Positions 55,976 through 64,000 of a stretch of DNA of 64,000 nt are shown in pieces. The stretch is from the NCBI GenBank assembly GCA_947628305.1, contig CANQZG010000014.1, positions 1 through 64,000 on the forward strand. Direction: 5' to 3'. Numbering within the stretch: position 1 is the first letter of the stretch; every line of letters begins with the position of its first letter. The DNA comes from an uncultured Muribaculaceae bacterium (GTDB lineage Bacteria; Bacteroidota; Bacteroidia; Bacteroidales; Muribaculaceae). Under the pieces are notes generated by a model. The model had not been told where the DNA came from. It did no database searches and saw nothing but the letters and a program-made list of their open reading frames with translations. The translations under genes and the position numbers were made by a program.

Positions 55976-56382
55976 AGTACAAGGATTTACCAAAGTTTGA
56001 TTCTCTTATCCGGCTGATTCAGGTTTCGTTCTCTACTCCAAAGAAAAATTTGGATATGTACCGCCTTTATGTTGCATTAAAGGAACACGTCCTTTATGTA
56101 GATAATGAGAAAAATAAACTCATGCGTTTCTATGGAACAGATAGCGGTAATGGTACAATCACTATTACTGGTGAAAACGTAAAAAAATACACTGATGATT
56201 GGAACGCAATTTTAGATATGGATATTGAAGCAGAAATACCAAAAATTTCCATAACAGAAGCAGATTTTGATGATAATAATTGTACTTATCCACAAGATAA
56301 AACAATGTGGCCCTCTGGTGCTGATATTGTTACAATCATTGAGTTCTGCAATAAATTGAACGATGAAAAGACCGGGGTATAA
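55972..56382 (+). CDS. hypothetical protein, last gene of the plus operon
   Basis: A 136-residue acidic protein starting at GTG 55972 behind GGGAGGTG. Its 3' end runs into the bidirectional terminator. Function unknown. Confidence 0.6.
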   Translation: MKYKDLPKFDSLIRLIQVSFSTPKKNLDMYRLYVALKEHVLYVDNEKNKLMRFYGTDSGNGTITITGENVKKYTDDWNAILDMDIEAEIPKISITEADFDDNNCTYPQDKTMWPSGADIVTIIEFCNKLNDEKTGV

Positions 56383-56398
56383 ACCCCGGTCTTTTTTT
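56367..56398. terminator. bidirectional terminator between early and tail genes
   Basis: Perfect stem AAGACCGGGG/CCCCGGTCTT with loop TATAAA, T run on the plus side and A run on the other. It separates the recombination operon from the convergent tail-tip gene. Confidence 0.9.
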
Positions 56399-59300
56399 AA
56401 GAATGTCCCATGTAGTAAATAGTTGCGCTTGGGAATGTCCATGTATTCCCTGTTTGAACAGCATTAGTAATAACTTTAGTTGATTTCCAACCAACAGTAT
56501 ATCCTTGAAAATACAAATTATAACCTGACCTGATTGTTAAAGAACCTTGAATACTTACTGCCCCATCAAGGCTAATTTCAGAGCCGTCTATCGTTGTTAT
56601 ACCGTTGCTCCCTACTGTAACAAAACCGCCAGAAGAACCGTTAGAAGAATACATTGTCGTGTAGTAGTCTGCCACAGTTATTCTGCCTTTTAATTCACCG
56701 ACTTCTGCTGTCAAATTAATCCTGGCTATCTGGCCATCGACATATTCTTCAATAGCCGCCCTTGAAGCAGAAATAGCATTCTCACGATAGGTGGCTTCAA
56801 GGCTTATTTTTGCTTCTAAATCGTTTGCGGTTGAAGTAATTTTTGCGCTTGTTTCTGTGACTTTCCCATCTAATGATTTGTAATGGCTTGCTTCAAGTTC
56901 AATTTGGGCTTGTAAAGCGTCTGCATAAGTCGTGATTCTTGCGTTAGACTTAGAAATCTCGCCCTCTATTTCACGGACATAACTTGAAAGCGTTTCCGTT
57001 TTTGCGTAATCTCTTGTTACCTCTGTTCTGAACTCTGCAAGTGCGCTGATTTGTCCGTTTAAGTTAGTAGTTAGTTCAGAAAATTGTCTTGTAAACGCTC
57101 CGTTTATATCCTGTTGCGCTTCAAATCCGGCCCTTGTAGTAGTTTCAAATCCTTGGAACTCCGTGTAATGCCCTTCTACCGTAAGAGAGAGTGCGGAAAT
57201 TTCTCCGTCCGCATAGGTTTTTAATCCGGCGTAAGTTTCGGAAACCATGTTCTCTGATACCTTCTGGAATTGAGAGAACAGTTCTGTTTGTGTATACAAT
57301 TCATTGGCTTCCATGATAAGGCCGGAAATAGCGTCTGTATGCTCCGTAGTCTTTTGGACAAGCAGACTAAGGTAATCGCTCAAAGAAGTGCCGCCGTAGC
57401 CGCCTATGCCACCGTAGCCGCCTCCCCATGAGCCGCTACTTCCTCCGCCTCCAATGTCCCAATCTACATCGTCACCGAATTTTTGGACTTCCAGAACGAT
57501 TTCGTCCGATGGGATTTGACCGCTTGCATTGGTTTTAGGAGCGTTCTCAACTGCGGTGTTATAAATCAAGCGGAATAGTTCGACAAAGTTTTGCGTCTTA
57601 TCACCCAGCTCTACCGTACAATCCCACATAGCGAAAGCGTTGTACTCCCATAGAGTGATACGCTTTTCCTCGTATTTCTCCTCGCCTGTTTCGCTGTCAT
57701 TGTAATAGACACGGGCAACATTGTTCAGGTCGAATACCTCATGCTCGTGGCCTACTACTGTCCGAATATCGGTCACTTCCGCTGTGATTTTAATGCGTGG
57801 CCTACACTTCTTAGCGATTTCCTTCTCAGCCCAATACTTAAGCTGTGTCATGCCGCCGTCATCACGGGTGTCATAGATAAGTGGCTGTTCAAGATAGCCC
57901 TCATACACTTTGTTTGTGTAGGAATAATTCTCTACATAGGATTTACCGCTGTTTACCTTCTTAATATTCAGGTTATTGTAGCCCAGAACATAGCCCTTAG
58001 TGATAAGTTCATTGTCCCAAGTGAGTTTCGGCTGATTGGTCATGTTCTTTCCGATACGGAACTCATAGCCAGTCCAGTTATTATAGCCGTCCTCGTATGC
58101 TTGATAATCATCGGAGTTCTCACAGCGATAATTCAGGACTTTGTTCTTGCTGTCCCAATCCAGAATACCGCCGTACAACTCTTGAATGTACTGGACGATA
58201 TAGAGAACGTGTTGCATATCACATTCAAGGTTGAAACAGCCGTAGTCAATGCTTGCGTCAAATCCAGTTGCAAGTACGTCACATACGCCAAGTTTCCACT
58301 CTGTGTCTTTCAGAGCGGCCCACATAGCGTATCCTGCGCTGCCACGGGGCATTACTTGCCCTCTGCCGTCCCTCACATCATTGTCGCTGTATTCCCTGCC
58401 GTTTACCGTCAGTTTATACTTCTGGTCTGCTTTTGGAAGAATACAGAAGGTATGCTCGTCAACTACTTCCGCACCATAAGCGAATGTGCAAGTAGCACCT
58501 TCTTTAATCGTGCCAAGGTCAGATTGCTCGTACTCAAAGACAACGGAATTGATTGTTTCGTTGCTTGCAGGAGAATAAGTAAGCGTAAGCGTACCATTGG
58601 CATAGGTATATGCGTCTGTTTGCTTTGTAGATGTAGTATAAGTGATTTTATCTTCTGTTTCTGTCTTAATTGTCGTGTTTACATAAACACCAGTCAGGCT
58701 TGCCGGATAGGGCTGTTTTTCAAGAGTAAAGGTATTTTTGTCAGCATAATCCATCGTGCTTCTAACGGTTTGCTTTGCCCTCGGCTTGATGGTTACGGTA
58801 GCAGTATTGCCACTGACACTGAAACTGTCAAAGAATACTCCGGCAGGAGCGTCCTCCCAATTAGTGGGCTTAAATTCATCGGACTTGATAATAGCGTAGG
58901 TGAGGTTGTTCCCGTCCTTGTCTTGTGTGACCCAATTTTTTATTTGTGACCATGCAAGTGCGGGAGAGACAGCGTTATCCGGCGCAGAACAATCGCTTGC
59001 GCTGATAGTAAATACGGCTCCGTCAGTAGTATAGTTCTTGAATTTTGCCTTTGCGTAGCAGTAGATACCGCAGTTATACGCTTGCACATACTTCTTATCA
59101 AGCAGATACCACGTTTCTACCAGCTTTGCGGTAACGATTTGGGCATTTCCATCACCGCCATACTCATAGGCACCGTCACTCAAAGCCGTGTATTCACGGT
59201 CATTCAGAACATAAATATTCTCCGGGTCTTTGATGGTCTGCCACTTCTCAGACTTTACCATCATCTGGAAAGTCAGCGTGCTTTCTCCGTTGGTTTCTCT

Positions 59301-59426
59301 GTGTACTGTAGGGGCTACCATCTGATTGCGCTCTTGTTCCTCGTTCAACGCCTCGGCTTTACCGTCAAAGACGGCAAGTAGCTGTCTTTGCTTGTCATAG
59401 ACCCTAACTATCCCATCGAATGGCAT
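56397..59426 (-). CDS. tail-tip protein (Tal-like) with fibre extension
   Basis: A 1009-residue protein starting MPFDGIVRVYDKQRQLL. Residues 1 to about 640 fit the Tal/gp18-like hub (N-terminal phage-tail domain, then a long beta-rich region with YLEQPLIYDTRDDGG). A Gly-rich linker lies near 655-680. The last 320 residues are helical, with LSLTVEG and TTYADALQAQIEL-like repeated heptads, a trimeric stalk. It probably forms the central baseplate tip. Confidence 0.8.
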   Translation of the reverse strand: MPFDGIVRVYDKQRQLLAVFDGKAEALNEEQERNQMVAPTVHRETNGESTLTFQMMVKSEKWQTIKDPENIYVLNDREYTALSDGAYEYGGDGNAQIVTAKLVETWYLLDKKYVQAYNCGIYCYAKAKFKNYTTDGAVFTISASDCSAPDNAVSPALAWSQIKNWVTQDKDGNNLTYAIIKSDEFKPTNWEDAPAGVFFDSFSVSGNTATVTIKPRAKQTVRSTMDYADKNTFTLEKQPYPASLTGVYVNTTIKTETEDKITYTTSTKQTDAYTYANGTLTLTYSPASNETINSVVFEYEQSDLGTIKEGATCTFAYGAEVVDEHTFCILPKADQKYKLTVNGREYSDNDVRDGRGQVMPRGSAGYAMWAALKDTEWKLGVCDVLATGFDASIDYGCFNLECDMQHVLYIVQYIQELYGGILDWDSKNKVLNYRCENSDDYQAYEDGYNNWTGYEFRIGKNMTNQPKLTWDNELITKGYVLGYNNLNIKKVNSGKSYVENYSYTNKVYEGYLEQPLIYDTRDDGGMTQLKYWAEKEIAKKCRPRIKITAEVTDIRTVVGHEHEVFDLNNVARVYYNDSETGEEKYEEKRITLWEYNAFAMWDCTVELGDKTQNFVELFRLIYNTAVENAPKTNASGQIPSDEIVLEVQKFGDDVDWDIGGGGSSGSWGGGYGGIGGYGGTSLSDYLSLLVQKTTEHTDAISGLIMEANELYTQTELFSQFQKVSENMVSETYAGLKTYADGEISALSLTVEGHYTEFQGFETTTRAGFEAQQDINGAFTRQFSELTTNLNGQISALAEFRTEVTRDYAKTETLSSYVREIEGEISKSNARITTYADALQAQIELEASHYKSLDGKVTETSAKITSTANDLEAKISLEATYRENAISASRAAIEEYVDGQIARINLTAEVGELKGRITVADYYTTMYSSNGSSGGFVTVGSNGITTIDGSEISLDGAVSIQGSLTIRSGYNLYFQGYTVGWKSTKVITNAVQTGNTWTFPSATIYYMGHS

Positions 59427-59446
59427 AAGTTACCACTCCTTTTTTA

Positions 59447-60742
59447 TTACCAAAGGATTTTGTTCCGCCAGCTTGTCATTATCTGCCTTGAATAACTGCC
59501 TATCACACTAAGAGTTACGGCACTATGTTTCGGTATACGCTGGAACTCGCCTGTCAGATTTGCAAGAACATTCTCTTTCCTTCCAAAACCGTCAACAAGA
59601 TAGCAAGTCATTAGGTCGTGGTCGATAACAAGAGTTTTCCCTTCTGGGACTTCTCCGTTATAGGTATAGATTGTTTCATTCATACGGAAAGAAGGATTGC
59701 TCACAGGCCCTTTAATATTGTTCTGTACGCCAAGCGGAGCGTCACCACTATTCAGAATCAAACCGCTACCTATCAAGTCATTCTGGAAGATTTCATAGCC
59801 GTATGGGGGCGTTCTGAGCGGAATAGTGGCCTTTACGAAACTCGGCCCATCTGTAATAACAGCCTGTCCCTCATACTTAACATCAAATGTATGGTCTTTT
59901 GCTTGTACATACATTCTCTTAGGCTCGTTCTTTGTAGCGTCCAAAATCTGTGCGATTTTAGATTTTAGTTCTTCCTTCTGCTGTCTGGTAAGCCCGTCCT
60001 CTGAATAGCCTACGATTTGGAACAAACGGTCTTTATAAACAGTATCTTCCACTATACTTCCGTCAATACCGGGCATTTCGATTTTTGTCAGTTCCGCTTC
60101 CGGCATTACCTGAATACTCGAAGTATTCCAGTCGATTTTTAGTCCAAACGGTAAAAACCAGTCGTAGGCGTTATCCACATCATCGGCTACACCAAGGATA
60201 AAGTCAGAGATAGCGGTTCTCGGTTCACCGTCTGTCAGTATAAAGGTATCGTATGCCTGTAACAGCGTGGAGAAATGAGTCAATGCGTCCTTTATTCCAA
60301 AATCATCTAATGCCTTTACAAACGCTTCTAAGGAAACGTCATCAATAAATTTGAACTCGTCATCAGTTTTAATAGAAGCACTCAGCATTTTTGCGCTGTC
60401 AATCAGTTCAAAATTATCTGTAAGAGCCGCATAAACAAGAAGTTCCGTCATTGCGTCTGTCATTTTGAACTTGTCTGTTACCTGATACAAAGTTTCAAGT
60501 TCATAATCGTCTTGCAGGGGAAAACTGTCTGTTTCTTTCAAAACAGCCGCAGTAACTATCGCTTCAATCAGTTTTATTTTATCCTCTTTGATTGCAAGTT
60601 CAGCTAAGAGTTCGGTCACTTTATCCGACATCTTAACAGTTTCATAAACATTGAGGAACAGTTTGAATGTTGCGCCGTTCCAGAAAAAACCTCTGTGTAG
60701 CGCACCGCCGTTCCACCGCCAACCATCGTACCAATTAGCCAT
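59447..60742 (-). CDS. distal tail protein (Dit) with repeat insertion
   Basis: A 431-residue protein. The last 230 residues are a classic Dit core (IEMPGIDGSIVEDTVYKDRLF in outline, then LRTPPYGYE, and GNTTYTYNGEV-like strands). Residues 30-170 are an inserted set of repeats based on xDxFxLxD with a following Leu-rich strand. The N-terminus is Trp/Gly-rich. It joins the tail tube to the baseplate. Confidence 0.85.
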   Translation of the reverse strand: MANWYDGWRWNGGALHRGFFWNGATFKLFLNVYETVKMSDKVTELLAELAIKEDKIKLIEAIVTAAVLKETDSFPLQDDYELETLYQVTDKFKMTDAMTELLVYAALTDNFELIDSAKMLSASIKTDDEFKFIDDVSLEAFVKALDDFGIKDALTHFSTLLQAYDTFILTDGEPRTAISDFILGVADDVDNAYDWFLPFGLKIDWNTSSIQVMPEAELTKIEMPGIDGSIVEDTVYKDRLFQIVGYSEDGLTRQQKEELKSKIAQILDATKNEPKRMYVQAKDHTFDVKYEGQAVITDGPSFVKATIPLRTPPYGYEIFQNDLIGSGLILNSGDAPLGVQNNIKGPVSNPSFRMNETIYTYNGEVPEGKTLVIDHDLMTCYLVDGFGRKENVLANLTGEFQRIPKHSAVTLSVIGSYSRQIMTSWRNKILW

Positions 60743-60801
60743 TATATCACTCCCGTTATTATAAGTAAACCCGCCGATAGAACAGCGGGTTTACTTCTTT
60801 G

Positions 60802-60975
60802 TTACTCAGTTTCGCCAATCAAACGGTCTACTTCTTCCTGTGTGATTTTCCCGGCCTCTACTTCTTCCTGCGCCACGGCCCTCACATCTTCCTTGATTTT
60901 CTCAGGCACGTCAGCGAACTTTCTTGCACCGGCCTTGATTCTGCGCCAGTAACTATAAGCGATAGGGTTAATCAT
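60802..60975 (-). CDS. CD1375-like small tail protein
   Basis: A 57-residue protein starting at ATG 60975 with YWRRIKAGARKFADVPE, the signature of the small phage protein family that follows tail genes in Firmicutes. It may be an XkdX/CD1375-type factor; the exact role is unknown. Confidence 0.75.
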   Translation of the reverse strand: MINPIAYSYWRRIKAGARKFADVPEKIKEDVRAVAQEEVEAGKITQEEVDRLIGETE

Positions 60976-60976
60976 A

Positions 60977-61354
60977 TCAGTTTCCTCCTAACATTTCGTA
61001 AATTTCGATAATGCTGTCATCTTGTGCGGCATTGATTTCATCATTGTCCAGAGTGGCTTCATAGAGAGAGATAGCAACTTCATCAGTAGTAGATAAGGCC
61101 TCTTGCAGTTGATTGATTTCCTTCTGCTTTTCCATGGAAACTGTCCCATCGTCTACCTCATAAACGGTGACATACGGATAATCGCCAAGAGGTTCCTTAC
61201 CAGTGATGTTATAGGTCATAGATTGAAAGGCAAGCCCTTTTGCATTTGCATAGTCCGTTTGAACGAAACAGCCGTTCTTCGCAATCGTAATGTACCTCGG
61301 CTCTGTAGTGTCTCCAATCAGTTCCCCGGTTTCATACGATACAATCCTGTACAT
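60977..61354 (-). CDS. hypothetical tail-region protein
   Basis: A 125-residue protein from ATG 61354 (MYRIVSYETGELIGDT) behind AAAGGAGCG. A small beta domain is followed by a helical segment with QLQEALS. Its family is common near tail-tip genes. Function unknown. Confidence 0.65.
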   Translation of the reverse strand: MYRIVSYETGELIGDTTEPRYITIAKNGCFVQTDYANAKGLAFQSMTYNITGKEPLGDYPYVTVYEVDDGTVSMEKQKEINQLQEALSTTDEVAISLYEATLDNDEINAAQDDSIIEIYEMLGGN

Positions 61355-61358
61355 TGTT

Positions 61359-61754
61359 TCACGCTCCTTTAATGAGGTCATAGATGTGGTTCAAGTCATC
61401 CATAGACGCTTCATAAAACTTGTAAGACCACAGCCAGAAGTCCTGATGGTCTTGTCTGCGGAGGGTTTCTGCGATAGGGTCTTGCTGGACAGCCTCCCAC
61501 TTTTCATCGTGCTTGTTACTGCCTTGTCGCAGTTCGTCCATGATTGTTTCTACCAGCTTGCCCCGTTCAAGGCCGTGTCCGTCATCATCAATGGAAAAGT
61601 AGTCGATGGCGGTCTGGCTTGTCCTGCGGCAGAGGGGTTTGCCGTTGTAGTAGATATAGGTGTCTTTGCCCTCGCAGGGCGTGCCGTAGGGGAGGTTCAC
61701 CTCCCCGCAGATGGCAAGACCTTTGAAGCGTTTTCGTGTGATGTACTGGGACAT
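61359..61754 (-). CDS. hypothetical tail-region protein
   Basis: A 131-residue protein starting MSQYITRKRFKGLAICGEVNL behind AAAGGAG. It has C-x-x-x-x-NLPYGTPCEG, then CRRTSQTA, and resembles small phage proteins of tail modules. Function unknown. Confidence 0.65.
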   Translation of the reverse strand: MSQYITRKRFKGLAICGEVNLPYGTPCEGKDTYIYYNGKPLCRRTSQTAIDYFSIDDDGHGLERGKLVETIMDELRQGSNKHDEKWEAVQQDPIAETLRRQDHQDFWLWSYKFYEASMDDLNHIYDLIKGA

Positions 61755-61776
61755 TATTCCACTCTCCTTTTGTTCA

Positions 61777-62526
61777 AAAGTTACGCTTAATATGGCTTCT
61801 GGGCAGAACTACGAGGGGGCAACTGCCAGTGTGACGGTGAGGGCGGAGTTTATACCGAAAAACCTCAATGACGCAAGCTGGGAGCTAATAAGTAAACTCG
61901 CAAAAAGTGGCACCCTTCAAAACTATTATGAATTAGGCGATACAAAGACTTATAGCGGTTTTGACGTCGTTCAAATCATCGGATTTAACCATGACACTGT
62001 TGCCGATTCATCTTCTTACGGTCGCTCTAAAGCCGGTGTGACATTCCAATACGGGGATATAAACGACAGTTATAAAAATGTGTACATAAGCACTTCACCT
62101 TATTTAATTATTGATGAACGAGAAGGCGTCATATGGAGTGAATGTACCATGCGAACAACCATATTGCCAACAATAAAAAATGGATTGCCTCAAGCCCTTC
62201 GTGAGCGAATCGTTACCATAAAAAAGAGCACAAACAAAAGAAGCTACTCTATTGAACAAACGAATGATGATTTGTTTCTGTTAAGCGCAGTCGAATTTAA
62301 CAATTTACAGGAAAATCCTTATGGTGCTGAGGGGAAACAGTACGCCATTTATAGTAACGGTGGGACATTGGTACGGCGCAATGACGGTGGGTATCCGAAT
62401 CACTGGTCTCGCACTCCACATTGCCTCCAAGAAGAATATTATATTGCGTTTTCTGGTGTGGACGGTAAAATAGACCCCACCAACGCCTCAAACGGTATCA
62501 CTATTGCGTTCGCTTTCTGCCTTTAG
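61777..62526 (+). pseudogene. inverted, promoterless copy of the adhesin C-terminal module
   Basis: This plus-strand frame (about 249 codons) has no ribosome site and begins at KVTLNMASGQNYEGAT, which matches VTLADGKNYTGGT in the minus-strand adhesin gene next to it. FIPKNLNDASW matches FIPETLEDATW, then G-F-N-H-D matches G-F-D-H-N and ILPTIKNGLP matches IMPKIKAALP. It stops at 62526, overlapping the stop of the opposing gene. It looks like a silent alternative C-terminus; the frame is intact. Confidence 0.65.
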
Positions 62527-64000
62527 GTGAAAAGCAGGGGCGACACGCCAAACGAATAATTCGCATTGTCATAGCTGACGTCGCCGTTGGTACTCACACT
62601 TACGAAAGTGTTGCTGTAACCGTAATACGGCGAGCGCAACCACGAGACGACCGGGGAACCCGTAGAATTATGTTTATAATATACATGAGGATTGTTGCTG
62701 GCATAGTAGGAATATTGTTTCTGATGATTTGATTCCGAAGAGTTTGCGTAAGTTCTCACTCCGTAAATCTCATACTCAGACGGCAAGCAGATTTCTTCTT
62801 CTGTGCTTGTTACTGCACCTGAATCATTATTGTTACCATTTCCTTTATTGTCCGTCCACTTTGTAACCTTCTTCATGACAGCTTGCAACTCTTTGGGCAA
62901 CGCCGCTTTAATCTTCGGCATGATGGTTGATTTCATCTGGCTACCAGACCAACCGCCGACATTAGAACTGTTCATGGAGAGGTAGCCGGTAGAACTTACG
63001 GATTGACTGTAGTTACTATCACACAGAGATACGAGCGTTGTATCAATCTTGCCAAGTTGCCAGTGAACACGGTGTTGACCGCTGGATTCTACTTCATGAT
63101 TATGGTCGAACCCTACGATGAAAAGTTTGATTCTGAGTGGGCTATTCGTCAGGTCAAGGTTATTGCTTAGTTTACCCTTTAACTCAATCTCTTTCGTGTC
63201 TCCAACTTTGAAATGGTTGGCTAATTGCCCGTTCGCAGAAAGAGCACCGATTTGGTCCCATGTGGCATCTTCAAGCGTCTCTGGAATGAACTGTGCGCTG
63301 ACTGTAATCTTAGCAGTACCGCCCGTGTAGTTCTTCCCATCGGCAAGAGTAACGGTGATATTCGCAGAACCGGACTTGTAGCTGTCTCCATCGGCTTTAG
63401 CCTTGATGCTGATGGTCGATTCTCCTGCGTTCAGAGTAGCGTCTACCGTTTCTTCTCCATCGTTCTGAATCGTGACTTCGCCATCGCCAGTCTTTTCAAG
63501 AGTTACAGTTTCTTCCAGCTTCTGGTCGTTCAGCGTAATATCAGAGGGAGTTGCCGTAATAGAACCTTTCGCCTTTTGAATTGTCCATGTTACTGTCTTG
63601 GTGCTTGTATCGTTTCCAGGCCAGCAGTAGGCTTCCTTCGGCGTGAATCGTACTTCATAAGAACCAGCGTCAGTTTCTGTTTCAGAGCCGCTCTTATCCA
63701 TTTTAGTGGCATCGTAGTTATCCCATACTACCGTTTGCGAAGTTGTGTTGTAAGTCAAGCTACCACGCTGACTGGGCACAGTGATTTCCGTTCTGGTAAC
63801 AGTAATGTTCACGGTAGCAGTTGCGGTACGGCCCAACTCCGTGTAGATGATAGTAACGGTCTTGTCTGTTTCCTTCAAGGCCCCTGCGGGTTCCCAACGA
63901 TAGCCGGTTGCCTCCGCTTTCGCACCGTTAGAGTAAGTGGCTTCCACTTTCATATTTGCAGAGGAAAACGTCTGCCCAACTTTATATTCTGTCGTGGGTT
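62523..64000 (-). CDS. Ig-like repeat adhesin/fibre with DUF6273-like tip, 5' end outside window
   Basis: The frame is open to 64000 (the visible part starts with TEYKVGQTFSSANMKVEA, a typical bacterial Ig-like repeat), so it continues outside. Ig-like domains run to about residue 230 of the visible part, followed by a domain with FIPETLEDATW and IMPKIKAALP and a C-terminal module with EEICLPSEYEIYGV and WLRSPYYGYSNTF. The last module resembles DUF6273-type C-lectin tips that bind host surfaces. It is likely a receptor-binding fibre. Confidence 0.75.
   Translation of the reverse strand, partial: PTTEYKVGQTFSSANMKVEATYSNGAKAEATGYRWEPAGALKETDKTVTIIYTELGRTATATVNITVTRTEITVPSQRGSLTYNTTSQTVVWDNYDATKMDKSGSETETDAGSYEVRFTPKEAYCWPGNDTSTKTVTWTIQKAKGSITATPSDITLNDQKLEETVTLEKTGDGEVTIQNDGEETVDATLNAGESTISIKAKADGDSYKSGSANITVTLADGKNYTGGTAKITVSAQFIPETLEDATWDQIGALSANGQLANHFKVGDTKEIELKGKLSNNLDLTNSPLRIKLFIVGFDHNHEVESSGQHRVHWQLGKIDTTLVSLCDSNYSQSVSSTGYLSMNSSNVGGWSGSQMKSTIMPKIKAALPKELQAVMKKVTKWTDNKGNGNNNDSGAVTSTEEEICLPSEYEIYGVRTYANSSESNHQKQYSYYASNNPHVYYKHNSTGSPVVSWLRSPYYGYSNTFVSVSTNGDVSYDNANYSFGVSPLLFT
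62526..62660 (-). other. possible diversified tip (VR-like) of the adhesin
   Basis: The last 45 codons before the stop have Tyr, Ser, Asn, Asp, Phe and Thr at scattered sites encoded mostly by xAY/xGY-type codons between invariant Gly and Trp residues (WLRSPYYGYSN, SYDNANYSFG). Such codon sets are left by adenine mutagenesis in diversity-generating retroelements. No reverse transcriptase or template repeat is in the window. Confidence 0.35.

Overview
The window is a long piece of a tailed double-stranded DNA phage or prophage of a Gram-positive, probably Clostridia-like gut host. The evidence is an HK97-type head set (portal, ClpP-like protease-scaffold, major capsid protein, large terminase), siphovirus tail-tip proteins (Dit and Tal types), strong AGGAGG ribosome binding sites, many TTGACA-17/18-TATAAT promoters and many intrinsic terminators. 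No host chromosomal gene is visible. Reads run off both ends: the gene at 1-628 continues left and the adhesin gene at 62523-64000 starts to the right. Tail tube and tape measure genes are not in the window.

Layout. 1-15.97 kb holds mainly minus-strand head genes, running from portal (15.97 kb) through a decoration-like protein, the protease-scaffold and the capsid protein to small membrane and connector-like genes. Two plus-strand clusters of small accessory genes (2.0-4.2 kb and 16.1-18.9 kb) are inserted, each with a near-identical strong promoter. 18.9-26.3 kb (minus) has the terminase, with an intein in its Walker A loop, and packaging-side genes, nucleases, a phosphatase-like protein, a double HTH protein and a membrane-anchored transglycosylase. 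A lone tRNA-Gln lies at 26.35 kb. 26.4-33.3 kb (minus) is nucleotide metabolism and replication: SSB, dUTPase, a PAPS-reductase-like protein, a DnaC-like loader and replisome organisers. 33.3-34.3 kb holds small zinc or HTH proteins. 34.4-35.6 kb is an RNA island: tRNA-Glu, tRNA-Cys, tRNA-like sequences and unexplained structured RNA behind one consensus promoter. 35.6-37.9 kb has small genes, a lipoprotein-like gene and a DNA methyltransferase.

37.9-39.7 kb is gene-free, very AT-rich and full of hairpins and short repeats, a plausible replication origin. From 39.7 kb to 47.8 kb a plus-strand island of about 22 small genes follows a 300-base structured leader. It includes ArdC-N-like and DUF8033-like proteins of the kind carried by plasmids and conjugative elements. 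Its first part is the most unusual structure in the window: four directly abutting segments (40349-41440), each bounded by its own private long inverted repeat, three of them holding exactly one gene. A possible RAMP-like gene at 46.4 kb sits between two G-rich, C-poor non-coding stretches. 47.8-56.4 kb (plus) is a recombination operon: tyrosine recombinase, Rad50/SbcC-like ATPase, RecT and a metallo-beta-lactamase-fold protein. It ends at a bidirectional terminator that meets the minus-strand tail-tip and adhesin genes (56.4-64 kb).

How it works together: early plus-strand genes (recombinase, RecT, ATPase, regulators) and the minus-strand replication block copy and recombine the genome. The minus-strand late genes build and fill the head and make the tail tip. 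Small zinc-ribbon, RHH and HTH proteins and a sigma-region-4-like protein upstream of a row of terminators are likely regulators. Family names come from recognising motifs by eye, not from database searches.
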